Counted from the first letter of the stretch, positions 52,844 through 64,000 are shown. The stretch is DNA of 64,000 bases from Closterium sp. NIES-65 (GCA_948144175.1 CANXME010000520.1:1116001-1180000), one strand, 5' to 3'. Translations and numbers: made by a program. Notes: generated by a model not told the origin, from the letters alone.

Positions 52844-52959
52844 TGGTATAGAGCAGGTTCCCTAGTGGGAACGCTTCCTTGGGCCCACCACTGATTTTTT
52901 TTTTCTGACCGGAGCGCCAGTCGCTCCTGCCCGAGGCGCGCCTTGTGGGCCGCCCTTCT

Positions 52960-53132
52960 CTCGAGCTCTCTTAGAGGCCCCTCTCACGGCCCCTCGTGCC
53001 GCCCCTACCGGGCCCGTCGCCGCCCTTCCAGACCCCTCGCGGCCCCTAGTGGCCCCGTCGCCGCCCCTACGCGGCCCCGTCGCCGCCCCTAGTGGCCCCG
53101 TCGCCGCCCCTAGCGGCCCCGTCGCCGCCTCT
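52960..53132 (+). repeat. GC leader of J, part before I
   Basis: Units CCCCTAGTGGCCCCGTCGCC of about 20 bp, interrupted at 53132 by element I and resumed at 60633. Confidence 0.75.
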
Positions 53133-53260
53133 TGAGAAGAAACGAGAATGATTGAACTATGAGTGAATTGGGTACAACTACTAACCCTAATTGGGCTGTA
53201 CCCCTTATGGGCTACCCCACTATAGCCTACAGAATATGCATAAGCTACAATGTTCTGACA
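53133..53260 (-). repeat. 3' LTR of element I (128 bp)
   Basis: Plus-strand TGAGAAGAAACGAGAATG ... ATGTTCTGACA. The adjoining CACCCCCATAGG is the complement of the lineage polypurine tract. Confidence 0.92.
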
Positions 53261-53480
53261 CACCCCCATAGGCAAAGTGGGGGAGAACAAGGGGTCACAG
53301 GACCAGTCAAGCAAAGCAAAGCAAAGCAAGCTCAGGGTGGATCACAAAGTCACCACACATTCCGAGCACAAGTTCAAGGCCACAAGGCCACCTCACATGC
53401 AGGATTACATATATATATAAGGCTAGACAAGCAAGTGCAGGAGTATATATATATATATATATGTAACAGTACAAGCAAGG

Positions 53481-55230
53481 TCAAGAGGTGAGCAAGTGAG
53501 GCAAGGTAGGCACAAGGCCCAGCTGAGTACAGAAGCGCTGATGGTCACAAGGCGCAAGTGCCTTGGTGAAGACATCGGCAGTGTTAGCCTCAGAGGCCAC
53601 GTACGCAAGACGCAGCTGACCACGCTGCTGCAGCTCACGAGCAAGAAAGTAGCGGAGAGTAATGTGCTTCGTTCTGTGCTCCAGTCGCTGCTCTCCACAC
53701 AAGGCCAGCATGGCCTTTTTGTCTACGTACAGCACTGGAGGAGAACGAGGCGGCTCTCCAAGGTCAGTCAGCAGGTAGGTGAGCCAGCGAAGCTCCTGTG
53801 CAGCCATGGCCCCGGCGTAGATCTCAGCCTCACAACTGGAGCCGAGAACAGAAGACGAGCGGGTAGCCCGCCACGAAACAGAGCCGGAACCAAGGTTGAA
53901 GGTGTAACCCTGTGACGACCACTGCGTAGCCTGGTCGTCCGCCCAAGAAGCGTCTGCGTGCCCACTGAGGACCACTGGACTCTGCCCTCCAAGCACAAGC
54001 CCCATGCCCGACGTACTGCACAAGTAGCGCAACACCCTCTTCGCTGCAGCCATGTGCTCTAGTCGGTGTCTCCCAGGAGCAACATAGCGTGCGAGAATGC
54101 TAAGAGGGTATGCAAGGTCAGGTCGAGTGCAGGTCATCAGGTACATGAGGCAGCCAACAAGCTCTGGGTACGGGCCACTCGACTCTACAGACTCATCCGA
54201 AGGCAGAGCTGAGAGCGAGTGACGAGTAGGCAGAGGAGTGGCCTGAGGCGAGGAGTACGTGAAGCCGAAGCGCTGAAGGACCTGCTGCACCATGTGTGAA
54301 TGAGTCAGGGTAATGGTGCGCTATGCTCTGTCCCGGGTGATCTGCAAGCCAAGGTAGCTGCGCAGTTCACCCAGGTCTGTGCACATGTGTCTCTTCTGCA
54401 GCTCGGACTTCACATGGGCGAGTCCAGCAGTGTCAGCTGTGGCAAAGACCAAGTCGTCGACGTACACGAGGATGTAGAACGGTGGCAAAGAAGGGTCGGT
54501 GCGCAGAAATAGTGACGGGTCAGCAGTAGAGGGAGCAAACCCAAGAGCCGCAAGCGTAGTCCTCAGTGTGTCGTGCCACTCATGCGGTGCCTGGCGCAGA
54601 CCGTAGACTGGCCACCGGAGGCTCCACTGGGTGCCAGGAGGAAAAGACCCAGTGAAGCCAGGTGGGCGGCGCAGCCAGATCTCCTCGTGCAGGCTGCCCT
54701 GCAAGAAAGTAGTGCTGAAGTCAAGAGAGTGAAGCTCGTAGTCACGGTGAGCGGCTATGTGCAGCAGCACCCGAAGAGTGGTCATCTTCGGGGTGGGAGA
54801 GAAGGTCTGAAAGTAGTCAACTCCCTGCCGCTGACTGAAGCCACGAGCCACGTAACGTGCCTTGAAGACAGGCGGAGAACCCGGCGGCCGCTTCACCCTG
54901 AAAATCCACATGCCACTGACGATGTTCACCCCAGGTGGGGGAACCTTGTCAACGTAGGTGCCTGTGGACTTCCAGGAAGCCATCTGTGCGTCCATAGCTG
55001 CCTGCCACTGAGAGGAGTAGGGACCCTCTATCGCCTCCGCGTAAGAGCGCGGAGTCGGGATGTCAAGTGCATCCGGGTCTCCCTCAGGGGTAAGCAATAC
55101 GGACACGAGATGAGGTGAAGCAGCAGCCAGACACTGGAACTCCTCCTGAGTGTCCTCAAGGACGTCTGTGCCAAGGGCACACTCACCCCCGACGGACGGA
55201 GGACAGACAGACTCAGACTCAGCGACAAGA
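53481..55230 (-). pseudogene. RT and RNase H region of element I
   Basis: RNase H at 53500-54000 (SGHADASWADDQATQWSSQG, HRTKHITLRYFLARELQQRG). RT with IVSGMWIFRVKRPPGSPPVF and the YVDD box in FYILVYVDDLVFATADTAGL at about 54430-54930. Nearly continuous and very close to H. Confidence 0.85.
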
Positions 55231-55899
55231 CTAGCAGTGTAGTCTAGACGACAGCGAGCAGCAAAGTCGACGAGCTCAGTAACCAGAGCACACGCAGCAG
55301 TGGACTCAAAGGAAGGGTCAGTGACAACAGTAGCAAGGAGACGCGTGAGAGTAGGACTGGCAGCACAAAGAGAGTCCGACTGCGGGTCAGGAAGAGCAGG
55401 AAGAGAAGACTCAGGAGGAGAAGGTAAAGGGGCACGCAGAGGAGCAGTGGACGGACGCAGAAACATCCGGTGCGTGCCAGGGACAGGAGGAGGACGCTGA
55501 CGCGAACCGCAACCACTAGTGCGAGCAGCACGGACAGGCGACGCAGGGCGAGACACAGTCTCACGACGCTCAGCAAGAGCTCCAGTAGGACCAGTGTAGG
55601 GAGACGGAGCAGGCAGTGGGGAGGCCGGCTGTAACTGTAACTGTGACGGGACAGGCTGTGGACACTCGAAGGGAGGAGGAGGAGGACGAGTAGAAGGCGG
55701 GAGACCAAGAACCTGCTGAAGGAGCGGAACGAAGTACGGCCGAGGCCGCGCGGCGACTCCAGACACAGCAGGGACAGCACCAGTACCCCCAGCGGCAGCA
55801 CCAGCACCAGCAGCACCTCCAGCTCCAGTACCTCCAGCAGCACCAGTAGCACCCCCAACAGGACCGCCTCCAGGACTGACACCAGTAGCCTCCGCGCCA

Positions 55900-56410
55900 A
55901 CCCCCGTAGCAGCTCCAACTCCAGAAGTACCCGCAGTCCCAGCAGCTCCAGTACTCCCAGTACGAGCACCTCCGGGACCCGCGGCACCAGCACCCTCAGC
56001 AGCAGCAGAAACTCCAGTACCCGCAGCACCTCCAGCTCCAGCAGCTCGCCTCCAGCGCCGGGCAAACCACTCACGCAGCTCCTGTGGAGAGAGTGGCTCT
56101 CTGCGAGACGAAGCACCCGGAGAACCGCCAGGCACAGCGCCAGCAGGCTCAGCTCCCTCAGGCTCCGCACCTCCAAACGTAGCACCCCCAGGCTCAGCAT
56201 CCCCAGTCGAAGTACCCTCACGCTCAGCACCCCCAGGCGTAGCACCCCGAGACTCAGCACCCCCAGGCTCAGCACCCCCAGCTGTAGTACCCTCAGGCTC
56301 AGCACCCCCAGGCGTAGCACCCACACGCTCAGGACCCCAAGAGTTAGCACCCCCAGGCTCAGCACCCTCAGCAGCACCAGAGTCACCAGCGACCTCGACA
56401 GGCTCAACAG
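55900..56410 (-). repeat. GGAEP-coding repeat linker of element I
   Basis: 15-bp units (complement of GGTGCTGAGCCTGGG) at 56130-56380 coding GGAEP, GGATP and EGTT variants, then Gly/Ala-rich repeats down to about 55780. Confidence 0.75.
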
Positions 56411-56449
56411 CGTCTACCTGGGACACACCTGAAGGGGCAGGACCCTGAG

Positions 56450-57960
56450 GTGGGAGGGGGTCTACCGGGGGGGGACCGGGCACAAGGAAGAGCGGCGGCG
56501 GGGGGAGGGACGGAGTGCGGTAGGGGAAGAGACGGTAGTAGGGGACCGATTCGTTGAACGTGACGTCCTGGGAGGACAGAACACGGCGAGAGATGGGGTG
56601 GTAGAACTGCCACCCTGGCGCGTCAGGGGGGAAACCCAGGAAGACGCACGGAGCAGCACGAGGGGACAGCTTGTCTGCAGACAAGTCGCGGACAAACGCC
56701 CGAGATCTCCAGACACGGAACGCAGACGCATCGCCAACCTTCCCCGTCCACAGCAAAGCTGGGGAGGTCTCCGGCATGGAGACCCAGGGCTAAGGGTTGA
56801 TCTAATGCGCCGCGTACCGAACCGCAAACGGCCACAGAAAATGGGGGGCAGCCGCATGCATCATGGACGTACGAGCGACGTCCATGACCATGCCAATGCG
56901 GCGCTCAGCAATCCCATTTTGCTGTGGAGAGTCCGGAAGCGTGAAGGTCTGGCGGATGCCTCGTGCACGACAGTAGGCTCGCAGAAGGCCAGAGGAGAAC
57001 TCTCCGCCTCTGTCAGAGTGCAGATGCAGAACAGGAAAGTCCAAGCTGAAGCTCCGCCTGAGCTGGAAACGAGCTGCGCGGATCCAGTCGATCAACACCT
57101 TAGTGACATCACCCTTGCTACGCAAGGGGAAGACTGTGGTGTAACGCGAGTAGTCGTCAACCACCAGCAGGAAGTAGCGCTCGTGACCCTGTCCACGGAC
57201 GCGGGCTGGGCCCCACACGTCCATGTGAAGCGTCTGCAGCGGGGACTCTGTCGGAGGAAACTGGGAGGAGTGAGGGGCAGCCCGCTGCCGCCCCTCGACA
57301 CAGGGGACGCAGGTAGGGCCAGGCACCGGAGGAAGGGTAGGGAGGGACCGGGGAAGACCAGAGACAAGGACACAGGAGGCCATGCCTCGGAGACGAAGCA
57401 AGGAGGGGTGACCAAGGCGGTGGTGCTAGAGGAGAGTCTCGTGAGACAGGAGGCGACACGAGCAGGGGGCAGACTCAGGACCAGACGTGGACGCTGCAGC
57501 TAACACCTGACCCGACGCAGCTACCTGACCAGACATAGGGACTGGAGGAGACGCAGTGGTTAGTGTGTACAGGCTCGACCCCGGCCGACGTGTAAATGTG
57601 GCCAGGTGTCGGCCTGTCCAAGCATCCGTGCAGTGGGTCACCCGCTGGCTCGCAGGAGTGAACTGGTGAACCCCCGCATCCTGTAGGTCAGCACCACTCA
57701 CCTAGTTCGTAGAGAACGAGGGGAGGTAAAGACCAGACAGGGTGCCAGAGGGGGCCGCCGGACATGGGAGGACAGTGGAGAAGTGAGCAAGGACAGGACC
57801 CCTAGAGGGAGACTGCAACTGGCCAACTAAGCGGCGTGAGTGTGGTGCGGTCTCGAAAGAAGGAGCGAGAAGCCCCCGAGTCAAGTGTGAAGGTGTAGGA
57901 GGCCGAAGCCGACGCAGTACCTGAGAGCGCAGACTCACCAGTACCGGAGGAAGCAGACGC
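56450..57960 (-). pseudogene. Protease and integrase region of element I
   Basis: Protease FTLDSGASRSFFRDRTTLTP (about 57835-57895). Integrase LHMDVWGPARVRGQGHERYF, VVDDYSRYTTVFPLRSKGDV, LHSDRGGEFSSGLLRAYCRA, QQNGIAERRIGMVMDVARTS (about 56850-57240), and VFLGFPPDAPGWQFYHP (about 56590-56660). Confidence 0.85.
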
Positions 57961-57989
57961 ACTAGCACCTAGAGCAGCAGCCTCGCTAG

Positions 57990-59317
57990 CACCAAGAGCA
58001 GCAGTCGCAATGCCCGGGTCGGGCGGGAAACACCGGTAACAGTCACCCTCCTCACTAATAGACACAGTATACATAGCAGCAAGAATAGCATCAAAGTCAA
58101 GGTTAAAGATAGCTACCCCTGCCCTAGACAGCTCGCCCCAGCGAGGGATCTCAGTGGCCTCAGGGAACTGGTGACGCCAAGCGTCCGTCAGGCGGCCAAA
58201 GCAGCGCTGGGTGGGGTGCGCACCCCCACACTGCTCACCCGCACGGTCGTCGGTGCGCAGGTTGTAGGTGCACGGACCAGTACCCCCACCCCGCTGGCGT
58301 GCAGCGTACCACTCACGGAGCTGCTGAGGGGACAGGGTCTCCCGACTGCGCTGCTGCTGCTGGCGCTGACCACCACCTCCGCTCCCACCGCCACCGCCGC
58401 CGCCGCCTCCGCCTCCACTGCCGCCGCCGACACCTCCACCCCCGCCACCACTCCCACCACCACCCCCACCCCCTCCACTGCCTCCACTGCCGCCTCCACC
58501 GCCCCCGCTAGCTCCTCCAGCGCCCCTGCCCCTCTTGCCCTTGCCAGAGCGACGCTTCCCACTTGGGGTAGACGCCGCACCGACCGACTCCAGACCAACG
58601 AGGTCGGCCGCAGCAGCAGAGGCAACAAAGGGCAAAAGAGGGGAGGGGGAACACCCCTCAAAGATTGGGGTGCGCGGGTCACCACGAGGGGCCCCTACAG
58701 CGACTATGCTCTTCTCCGCTGCTAGGAGGGCCTTCTCGAGGAGGTCAACAGTGAGAGTGGTGGGACAGACTGAGAGAAAGTGGTCCCTGACTACGCGAAG
58801 GGAGTCAGGGAGGCGGGTGACTATGTAGTAGAGAGTGATGTACATGGGGGGGGGGGTTCTTGGCGCAGAACTCAGTAGGAAGCGCAGCGCGGTAGCGAGT
58901 GTCACTAGTGCAGAGGTGCGTAATGAGGTCAGCGATTGTGGGAAAGGCAGTAAGGTCAGGGAAGAGGTACGGTAGCATGAGGCGGCTCAGTGCAGCAGTG
59001 GCAGGGGAGGAGTAGCGTGCAACTACAGCGTCGTACAAGGTTTGAGCACTCTTGTACTGGCTAAAGTGCGCACGCTCAGAGGTAGGAAGGTGGCGACGTA
59101 CAGCAAGACGTGCAGCAGCATCGCGCGTGGCCCACTGTGAGCGAACAGTGGCGTCAGCATCAGTAGCAGGGGCAGGAGAGGCACCATAGGTGAGGTCAAA
59201 GAGAGAGAGTCCGTCTGCCCTATCGCACTGTAAGAAAATCTGCAGGTCATCTATCCAGACGTCAAAGTCAATGGCCCTACCCTCAGCGTCAAAAGCGAGG
59301 ACACTAGGGGTAGCCAT
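57990..59317 (-). pseudogene. Gag region of element I
   Basis: Start at 59317 (MATPSVLAFDAEGRAIDFDV). RLAVRRHLPTSERAHFSQYK and LMLPYLFPDLTAFPTIADLI follow, then basic GKRRSGKGKRGRGAGG, a glycine tract at 58360-58520 and the Cys/His motif with CGGAHPTQRCFGRLTDAWRH near 58180-58270. Confidence 0.82.
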
Positions 59318-59399
59318 CACAGAAGTAGACTAGCAGCATTAACAGTAGGGTAAGGGCAGTGCGGAGAAAGAGGCGCTGCTCTTACCGGACAGGGCGGCT

Positions 59400-60330
59400 C
59401 GAGCGACTCGGCGGTGCGGGCGGCTCGGCTGCTGGGCGGCTCGGCTGCTGGGCGGCTCGGCTGCTGGGCGGCTCAGCTTCTGGGCGGCTCGACGGCTCGG
59501 CGGCTGGGGCAGCTCGGGTGGCGGGCGGCGCTGCGACGGGGCCGCAGGTAAGGGCGGCGGGGCCGAAGGTAAGGTGGCGGGGCCGCAGGTAAGGTGGCGG
59601 GGCCGCAGGTAAGGTGGCGGGGCCGCAGCGAAGGGCGACGGGGCCGCAGGTATGGTGGCGGGGCCGCAGGTAAGGTGGCGGGGCCGCAGGTAAGGGCGGT
59701 GGGGTCGCAGGTAAGGTGGCGGGGCCGCAGGTAAGGTGGCGGGGCCGTAGCGAAGGGCGGTGGGGCCGCAGGTAAGGTGGCGGGGCCGCAGGTAAGGGCG
59801 GCCGGGCCGCAGGTAAGGTGGCGGGGCCGCAGCAGTAGGCGACGGGGCCGCAGGTAAGGTGGCGGGGCCGCAGGTAAGGTGGCGGGGCCGCAGGTAAGGG
59901 CGGCGGGGCCGCAGGTAAGGTGGCGGGGCCGCAGCAGCAGGCGACGGGGCGGGAGGTAAGGGCGGCGGGGCCGCAAGTAAGGGCGGCGGGGCCGCAGGTA
60001 AGGTGGCGGGGCCGCAGCAAAGGGCGTCGGGGCCGCAGCAAGGTGGCGGGGCCGCAGCAAAGGGCGGCGGGGCCGCAGGTAAGGGCGGCGGGGCCGCAGG
60101 TAAGGGCGGCGGGGCCGCAGGTAAGGGCGGCAGGGCTGCTGGTAGGGTGGCGCGCCCGCAGGTAGGTGGCAGGGCCGCGGGTGAGGGCGGCGCGAGGGGC
60201 CGCGGAGGTCGGCGGCGTGCCGTTACGGGCGGCGCAAGGGCGGCGACGGGCCGCTTAGGGTGGCGACGGGCCGCGTAGGGCGGCGTCAGGACGCGAAGGG
60301 CGCTGACGGGCCGAGTAAGGGCGGCGCGAG
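59400..60330 (-). repeat. GC-rich minisatellite leader of I
   Basis: On the plus strand, 19-20 bp units GGTAAGGTGGCGGGGCCGCA and variants (AAGGGCGGCGGGGCCGCAGG) repeat about 40 times at 59530-60190. GGGCGGCTCGGCTGCT units occur at 59420-59470. Confidence 0.8.
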
Positions 60331-60504
60331 GGAGGCCGCTACGGGCGACGCGACGGGGCCGAAGGAGGCCTAGGACGGGCGCGACGGTAGAGAGGGCACA
60401 CGAGGCGCGACTCGGGCCTAAGCGAAGTGCGCTCCGGGCAGGATAAAAATTTCGACTTGGTGGGCCCTAGGAACAGTTCCCACGAGGGAACCTGCTCGAT
60501 ACCA

Positions 60505-60632
60505 TGAGAAGAAACGAGAATGATTGAACTATGAGTGAATTGGGTACAAGTACTAACCCTAATTGGGTTGTACCCCTTATGGGCTACCCCACTATAGCCT
60601 ACACAATATGCATAAGCTACAATGTTATGACA
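60505..60632 (-). repeat. 5' LTR of element I (128 bp)
   Basis: Direct repeat of 53133-53260. Its inner edge (60504 downward) gives primer site TGGTATCGAGCAGG, stem GGTTCCC/GGGAACT and GGGCCCACC (60456-60504). Confidence 0.92.
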
Positions 60633-60637
60633 CCTCT

Positions 60638-61215
60638 CTCCCTAGTTGGCCCCGTCGCCGCCCCTACGCGGCCCCGTCGCCGCCCCTAGCCACCCCGTCG
60701 CCACCCCTAGCGGCCCCGTCGCCGCCCCTAGCGGCCCCAACGCCGCCTCCCTCCCTACACGGCCCCGTCGCCGCCCCTACGCCGCCCCGTCGCCCCTCCC
60801 CTCCCTACGCGGCCCCGTCGCCGCCACTACGCGGCCTTGTCGCCGCCCCTACGCGGCCCCGTCGCCGCCCCTTCGCGGCCCCGTAGCCGCCCCTAGCGGC
60901 CCCGTCGCCGCTCCCCTCCCTACGCGGCCCCGTCGCCGCCCCTAGCAGCCCCATCGCCGCCTCTGCCAGCCCCGTCGCCGCCTCTACCGGCCCCGTCGCC
61001 GCCTCTACCGGCCCCTTCACCGCTGAGTCGCCCAGCAGCTGAGCAGCCGAGCCGCCAAGCCGCCGAGCCGCCCAGCAGCTGAGCCGCCCAACAGCCGAGC
61101 CGCCGAGCCGCCCAGCAGCCGAGCCGCCCGGCCGCCGAGCCACCCAGCAACCGAGCCGCCGAGCCGCCCGACAAACGAGCCGCCCAGCAGCCGAGCCGCC
61201 GAGCTGCCCTGCCGT
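60638..61215 (+). repeat. GC leader of J, part after I
   Basis: CGGCCCCGTCGCCGCCCCTA units of about 20 bp to 61015, then GAGCCGCCCAGCAGCC units to about 61200. The order (CCCC units then GAGCCGCC units) is the same as in H. Confidence 0.75.
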
Positions 61216-61298
61216 CGAGCTGCTACTGTTCCTACCGGCGCGCCCCGGCCCTACTTACTCAGACTGGTGAGATCACTCCCTGCTAGGCCACTGCAGTC

Positions 61299-62590
61299 AT
61301 GGCTACCCCCAGTGTCCTTACCTTTGATGCAGAGGGTCGTGCTGTTGACTTTGAGTTCTGGGTCAATGACCTCCAGCTGTTCCTACAGTGCGATAGGGCA
61401 CACGGACTCTCCCTGTTCGATCTCACCTCTGGTGCCTCTGCTACCCCGCCCGCTACTGCTGACATTACTGTTCGCTCACAGTGGGCCACACGCGATGCTG
61501 CTGCCCGTCTTGCTGTGCGTCGCCACTTACCGACCATTGAGCGTGCACACTTTAGCCAGTACAAGAGTGCTAAGACCTTGTACAACGCTGTAGTTGCACG
61601 CTACTCCTCCCCTGCCACTGCTGCGCTGAGCCGCCTCATGCTGCCGTACGTGTTCCCTGACCTTGCTGCCTTTCCCACAGTCGCTGACCTCATTACGCAC
61701 CTTCGCACTAGTGACACTCGCTACCGCGCTGCGCTTCCTGCTGAGTTCTGTGCCAAGAACCCCCCCCCCCAATTACATCACCCTCTACTACATAGTCACC
61801 CGGCTCCCTGACTCCCTTCGCTTAGTCAGGGACCACTTCCTCTCTGTTTGCTCAACCACACTCACCGTTGACCTCCTCGAGGAGTGCCTCGTAGCAGCAG
61901 AGAAGAGCATAGTTGCTGTAGGAGCCTCTCGTGGTGACCCTCGCACCCCCGTCTTTGAGGGGTGTTCCCCTTCCCCCCTCTTGCCCTCTGTTGCTTCTGC
62001 TGCTGCGGCCGACCTCGTTGGTTTCGAGTCGGTTGGCGCTGCGCCTACCCCTAGCGGGAGACGCTGCACCGTCAAGAGCAAGGGGGGCAAGGGCGCTGGA
62101 GGGGCTGGCGGGGGCAGTGGAGGTGGTGGTGGAGGCAGTGGAGGGGGTGGGGGTGGTGGTGGGAGTGGTGGCGGGGGTGGAGGTGTCGGTGGCAGCAGTG
62201 GAGGCGGAGGAGGCGGCGGCGGTGGCGGAGGGAGCGGAGGCGGCGGAGGTGGCGGAGGCGGCAGAGGCGGCAGAGGTGGCGGAGGCGGCGGCGGCAACGG
62301 TGGAGCTGGCCGCGGCTCTGCGCAGAGGAGTGGGTCCGGTGGTGGTCCGCGCCAGCAGCAGCAGCGCAGTCGTGCGACACTGTCCCCTCAGCAGCTTCGT
62401 GAGTGGTACGATGGGCGTCAGCGCGGTGGGGTTACTGGTCCCTGCACCTACGTCCTCCGTATCGGCGACCGAGCTGGTGAGCAGTGCGGGGGCCCACACT
62501 CCACCCAGCGCTACTTCCGCCGCCTGACGCACGCGTGGCGTCACCAGTTCCCTGACGCCACTGAGATCCCTCGTTGTCTAGGGCGGGTGT
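61299..62590 (+). pseudogene. Gag region of element J
   Basis: Start MATPSVLTFDAEGRAVDFEF, then RLAVRRHLPTIERAHFSQYK and LMLPYVFPDLAAFPTVADLI. A basic KSKGGKGAGG patch leads into glycine repeats (62095-62310). The Cys/His motif CTYVLRIGDRAGEQCGG is near 62440-62500. Confidence 0.82.
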
Positions 62591-62599
62591 TGCTGTCTT

Positions 62600-64000
62600 T
62601 GATCTTGATTATGATGCTATTCTTGCTGCCATGTACGCTGTGTCTGATAGTGTTGAGGGTGACAGTTACCTGTGTGTTCCGCCTGACCCGGGCATTGTGG
62701 CTGCTGCTCGAGGTGCTGGTGAGGCTGCGGCTCTAGGTGCTAGTGCGTCTGCTGCCCCAGGTGCTGGTGAGTCTGCTCTCTCTGGTACCACGTTGACTCA
62801 GGCCTTACACACCTTCACCCTTGACTCGGGTGCTTCCCGCTCCTTCTTTCGAGACCGCACCATGCTTACGCCGCTGAGTCGGCCGGTTGCGGTCTCCCTG
62901 GCGGACCCCTCTGGGGGTCCTGTCCTTGCTAGCTTCTCCACTGTCTTACCGTGCCCGGAAGCCCCCTCTGGCACCCTGTCAGGTCTCTACCTCCCCTCGT
63001 TCTCTACGAACTTGGTGAGTGGAGCTGATCTAAAGGATAGGGGGGTTGACCAGTTCACTCCTGCGAGTCAGCGGGTGACCCACTGTACGTGTGCTCGGAC
63101 GGGCCGACACTTGGCCACGTTTACCCGTCGGCCGGGGTCGAGCCTGTACACACTGACTACTGAGTCTCCTCTGGCTACTAAGTCTGGTCAGGTAGCTGCA
63201 TCGAGTCAGGTATTTGCTGCAGCGTCCAGGTCTGGTCCTGAGTCTGCGCCCTGCTCGTGTCGTCTCCTGTCCCACCAGACTCTCCTTTGGCACCACCGCC
63301 TTGGTCACCCCGCCCTACCTCGTCTCGGAGGCATGGCCTCACGTGTCCTTGTCTCTGGTCTCCCTCGGTCCCTACCTCATCTACCTCTGGGGCCTGCCCC
63401 TACCTGCATCCCCTACATCGAGGGGCGACAGCGCGCCACCCATCACTCCTCCGAGTTTCCTCCGACGGAGGCTCCGCTGCAGACTCTTCACATGGACGTG
63501 TGAGGCCCCGCCCGCGTCCGTGGCCAGGGTCACGAGTGTTACTTCCTGTTGGTGGTTGACGACTACTCACGTTACACCACGGTCTTCCTCTTGCGCAGCA
63601 AGGGTGACGTCACTGAGGTGTTGATCGACTGCATCCGCGCAGCTCGTCTCCAGCTCAGAGAGAGCTTCGGCTCGGACTTTCCTGTTCTGCGTCTGCACTC
63701 TGACAGAGGCGGAGAGTTCTCCTCTGCCCGTCTGGGAGCCTTTTGTCGTGCACAGGGCATCCACCAGACCTTCACGCTTCCGGCCTCTCCAAAGCAAAAT
63801 GGGATTGCTGAGCGCCGCATTGGCATGGTCATGGACGTCGCTCGTACGTCCATGATCCATGCGGCTGCCCCCCATTTTCTGTGGCCGTTTGCGGTTCAGT
63901 ACGCAGCGCATCAGCTCAACCTTCAGCCCCGGGTCTCCTTGCCGAAGACCTCCCCCACCTTGCGGTGGACGGGGAAGGTTGGCGATGCGTCTGCGTTTCG
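62600..64000 (+). pseudogene. Protease and integrase region of element J
   Basis: Protease FTLDSGASRSFFRDRTMLTP (about 62812-62872). HHRLGHPALPRLGGM near 63292. Integrase segments VVDDYSRYTTVFLLRSKGDV (about 63553), LHSDRGGEFSSARLGAFCRA and KQNGIAERRIGMVMDVARTS (about 63800). Truncated by the window end. Confidence 0.82.

Larger units (their letters stand above)
53133..60632 (-). mobile_element. Ty1/copia element I, short-LTR lineage, nested in the J leader
   Basis: Minus-strand element with 128-bp LTRs (53133-53260 and 60505-60632; 4 differences) and exact duplication CCTCT (53128-53132 and 60633-60637). Parts on the minus strand: primer site TGGTATCGAGCAGG, hairpin, GC leader, Gag (59317), protease, integrase, GGAEP linker, RT, RNase H, (AT)n 3' UTR, polypurine tract. 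The longest open stretch, about 54321-56777, covers integrase end to RT. About five breaks; fairly young. Confidence 0.94.
52718..64000 (+). mobile_element. Ty1/copia element J, 5' part, with nested I
   Basis: Plus-strand element of the short-LTR lineage: 126-bp LTR, primer site, leader (split by I), Gag, protease and most of integrase. RT, RNase H and the 3' LTR lie beyond the right edge, so its duplication cannot be checked. Moderately preserved with a few breaks in the visible part. Confidence 0.9.

Noticed and set aside
53159-53491. A small plus-strand gene with LDKQVQEYIYIYIC
   Set aside because: It covers the I LTR and the (AT)n 3' UTR of a retroelement.

Overview
The window is eukaryotic nuclear DNA, almost certainly from a green plant or alga of the streptophyte side. 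The clearest host gene is a plant-type sterol delta8-delta7 isomerase (EBP/HYDRA1) split by introns. Retroelement proteins with N-termini like MATPSVLAFDAEGRAIDF remind me of the desmid Closterium; that genus is a recollection and was not tested. About 6.9 kb is host DNA. The rest is a nested stack of LTR retrotransposons, most bounded by 5-bp target duplications that can be read directly.

Layout. 1-3856: Ty1/copia element A (minus strand, entering from the left). 3857-16361: a Ty3/gypsy chromovirus F (plus), interrupted by copia element B (4861-12225, minus) and, in its 3' LTR, by a copia LTR-leader fragment K (14679 to about 15510). 16362-19470: host DNA with the sterol isomerase gene (16634-19229, plus) and the tail of a second, convergent host gene. 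19471-33837: copia element G (minus), holding a 377-bp TRIM (20954-21330) and copia element H (22912-30300, plus). 33838-35195: host DNA, exons of the second gene plus a hAT-like MITE (34198-34769). 35196-50306: copia element D (plus), holding copia element E (36891-45131, plus), which holds a 1,002-bp miniature copia element M (41497-42498). 50307-52717: host DNA with the first exon of the second gene and a LINE remnant. 52718-64000: copia element J (plus, leaving on the right), holding copia element I (53133-60632, minus).

Host genes. The isomerase is a compact ER-type membrane enzyme of sterol synthesis. Its middle exons are present in extra copies: one extra exon 2, four extra exon-3-like pieces and one extra exon 4. 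The second host gene looks like a PLOD-type glycosyltransferase with an N-terminal signal anchor. It runs on the minus strand from 50786 to about 19330 and is stretched from about 2.4 kb to about 31 kb by G, the MITE and D. One coding exon is cut by the MITE and another by G, so it is probably dead at this locus.

Retroelement lineages. (1) A short-LTR copia lineage (LTR 126-135 bp; A, D, H, I, J, K, M) has a GC-rich minisatellite leader, a glycine-rich Gag and a hairpin just after the primer-binding site. (2) A long-LTR copia lineage (B, E) uses a different primer site. (3) G is a third copia lineage with a normal zinc knuckle. (4) F is a chromovirus with a C-terminal chromodomain. All are treated as fossils: most are broken, H, I and J only moderately, and M has identical LTRs and is the youngest insertion.
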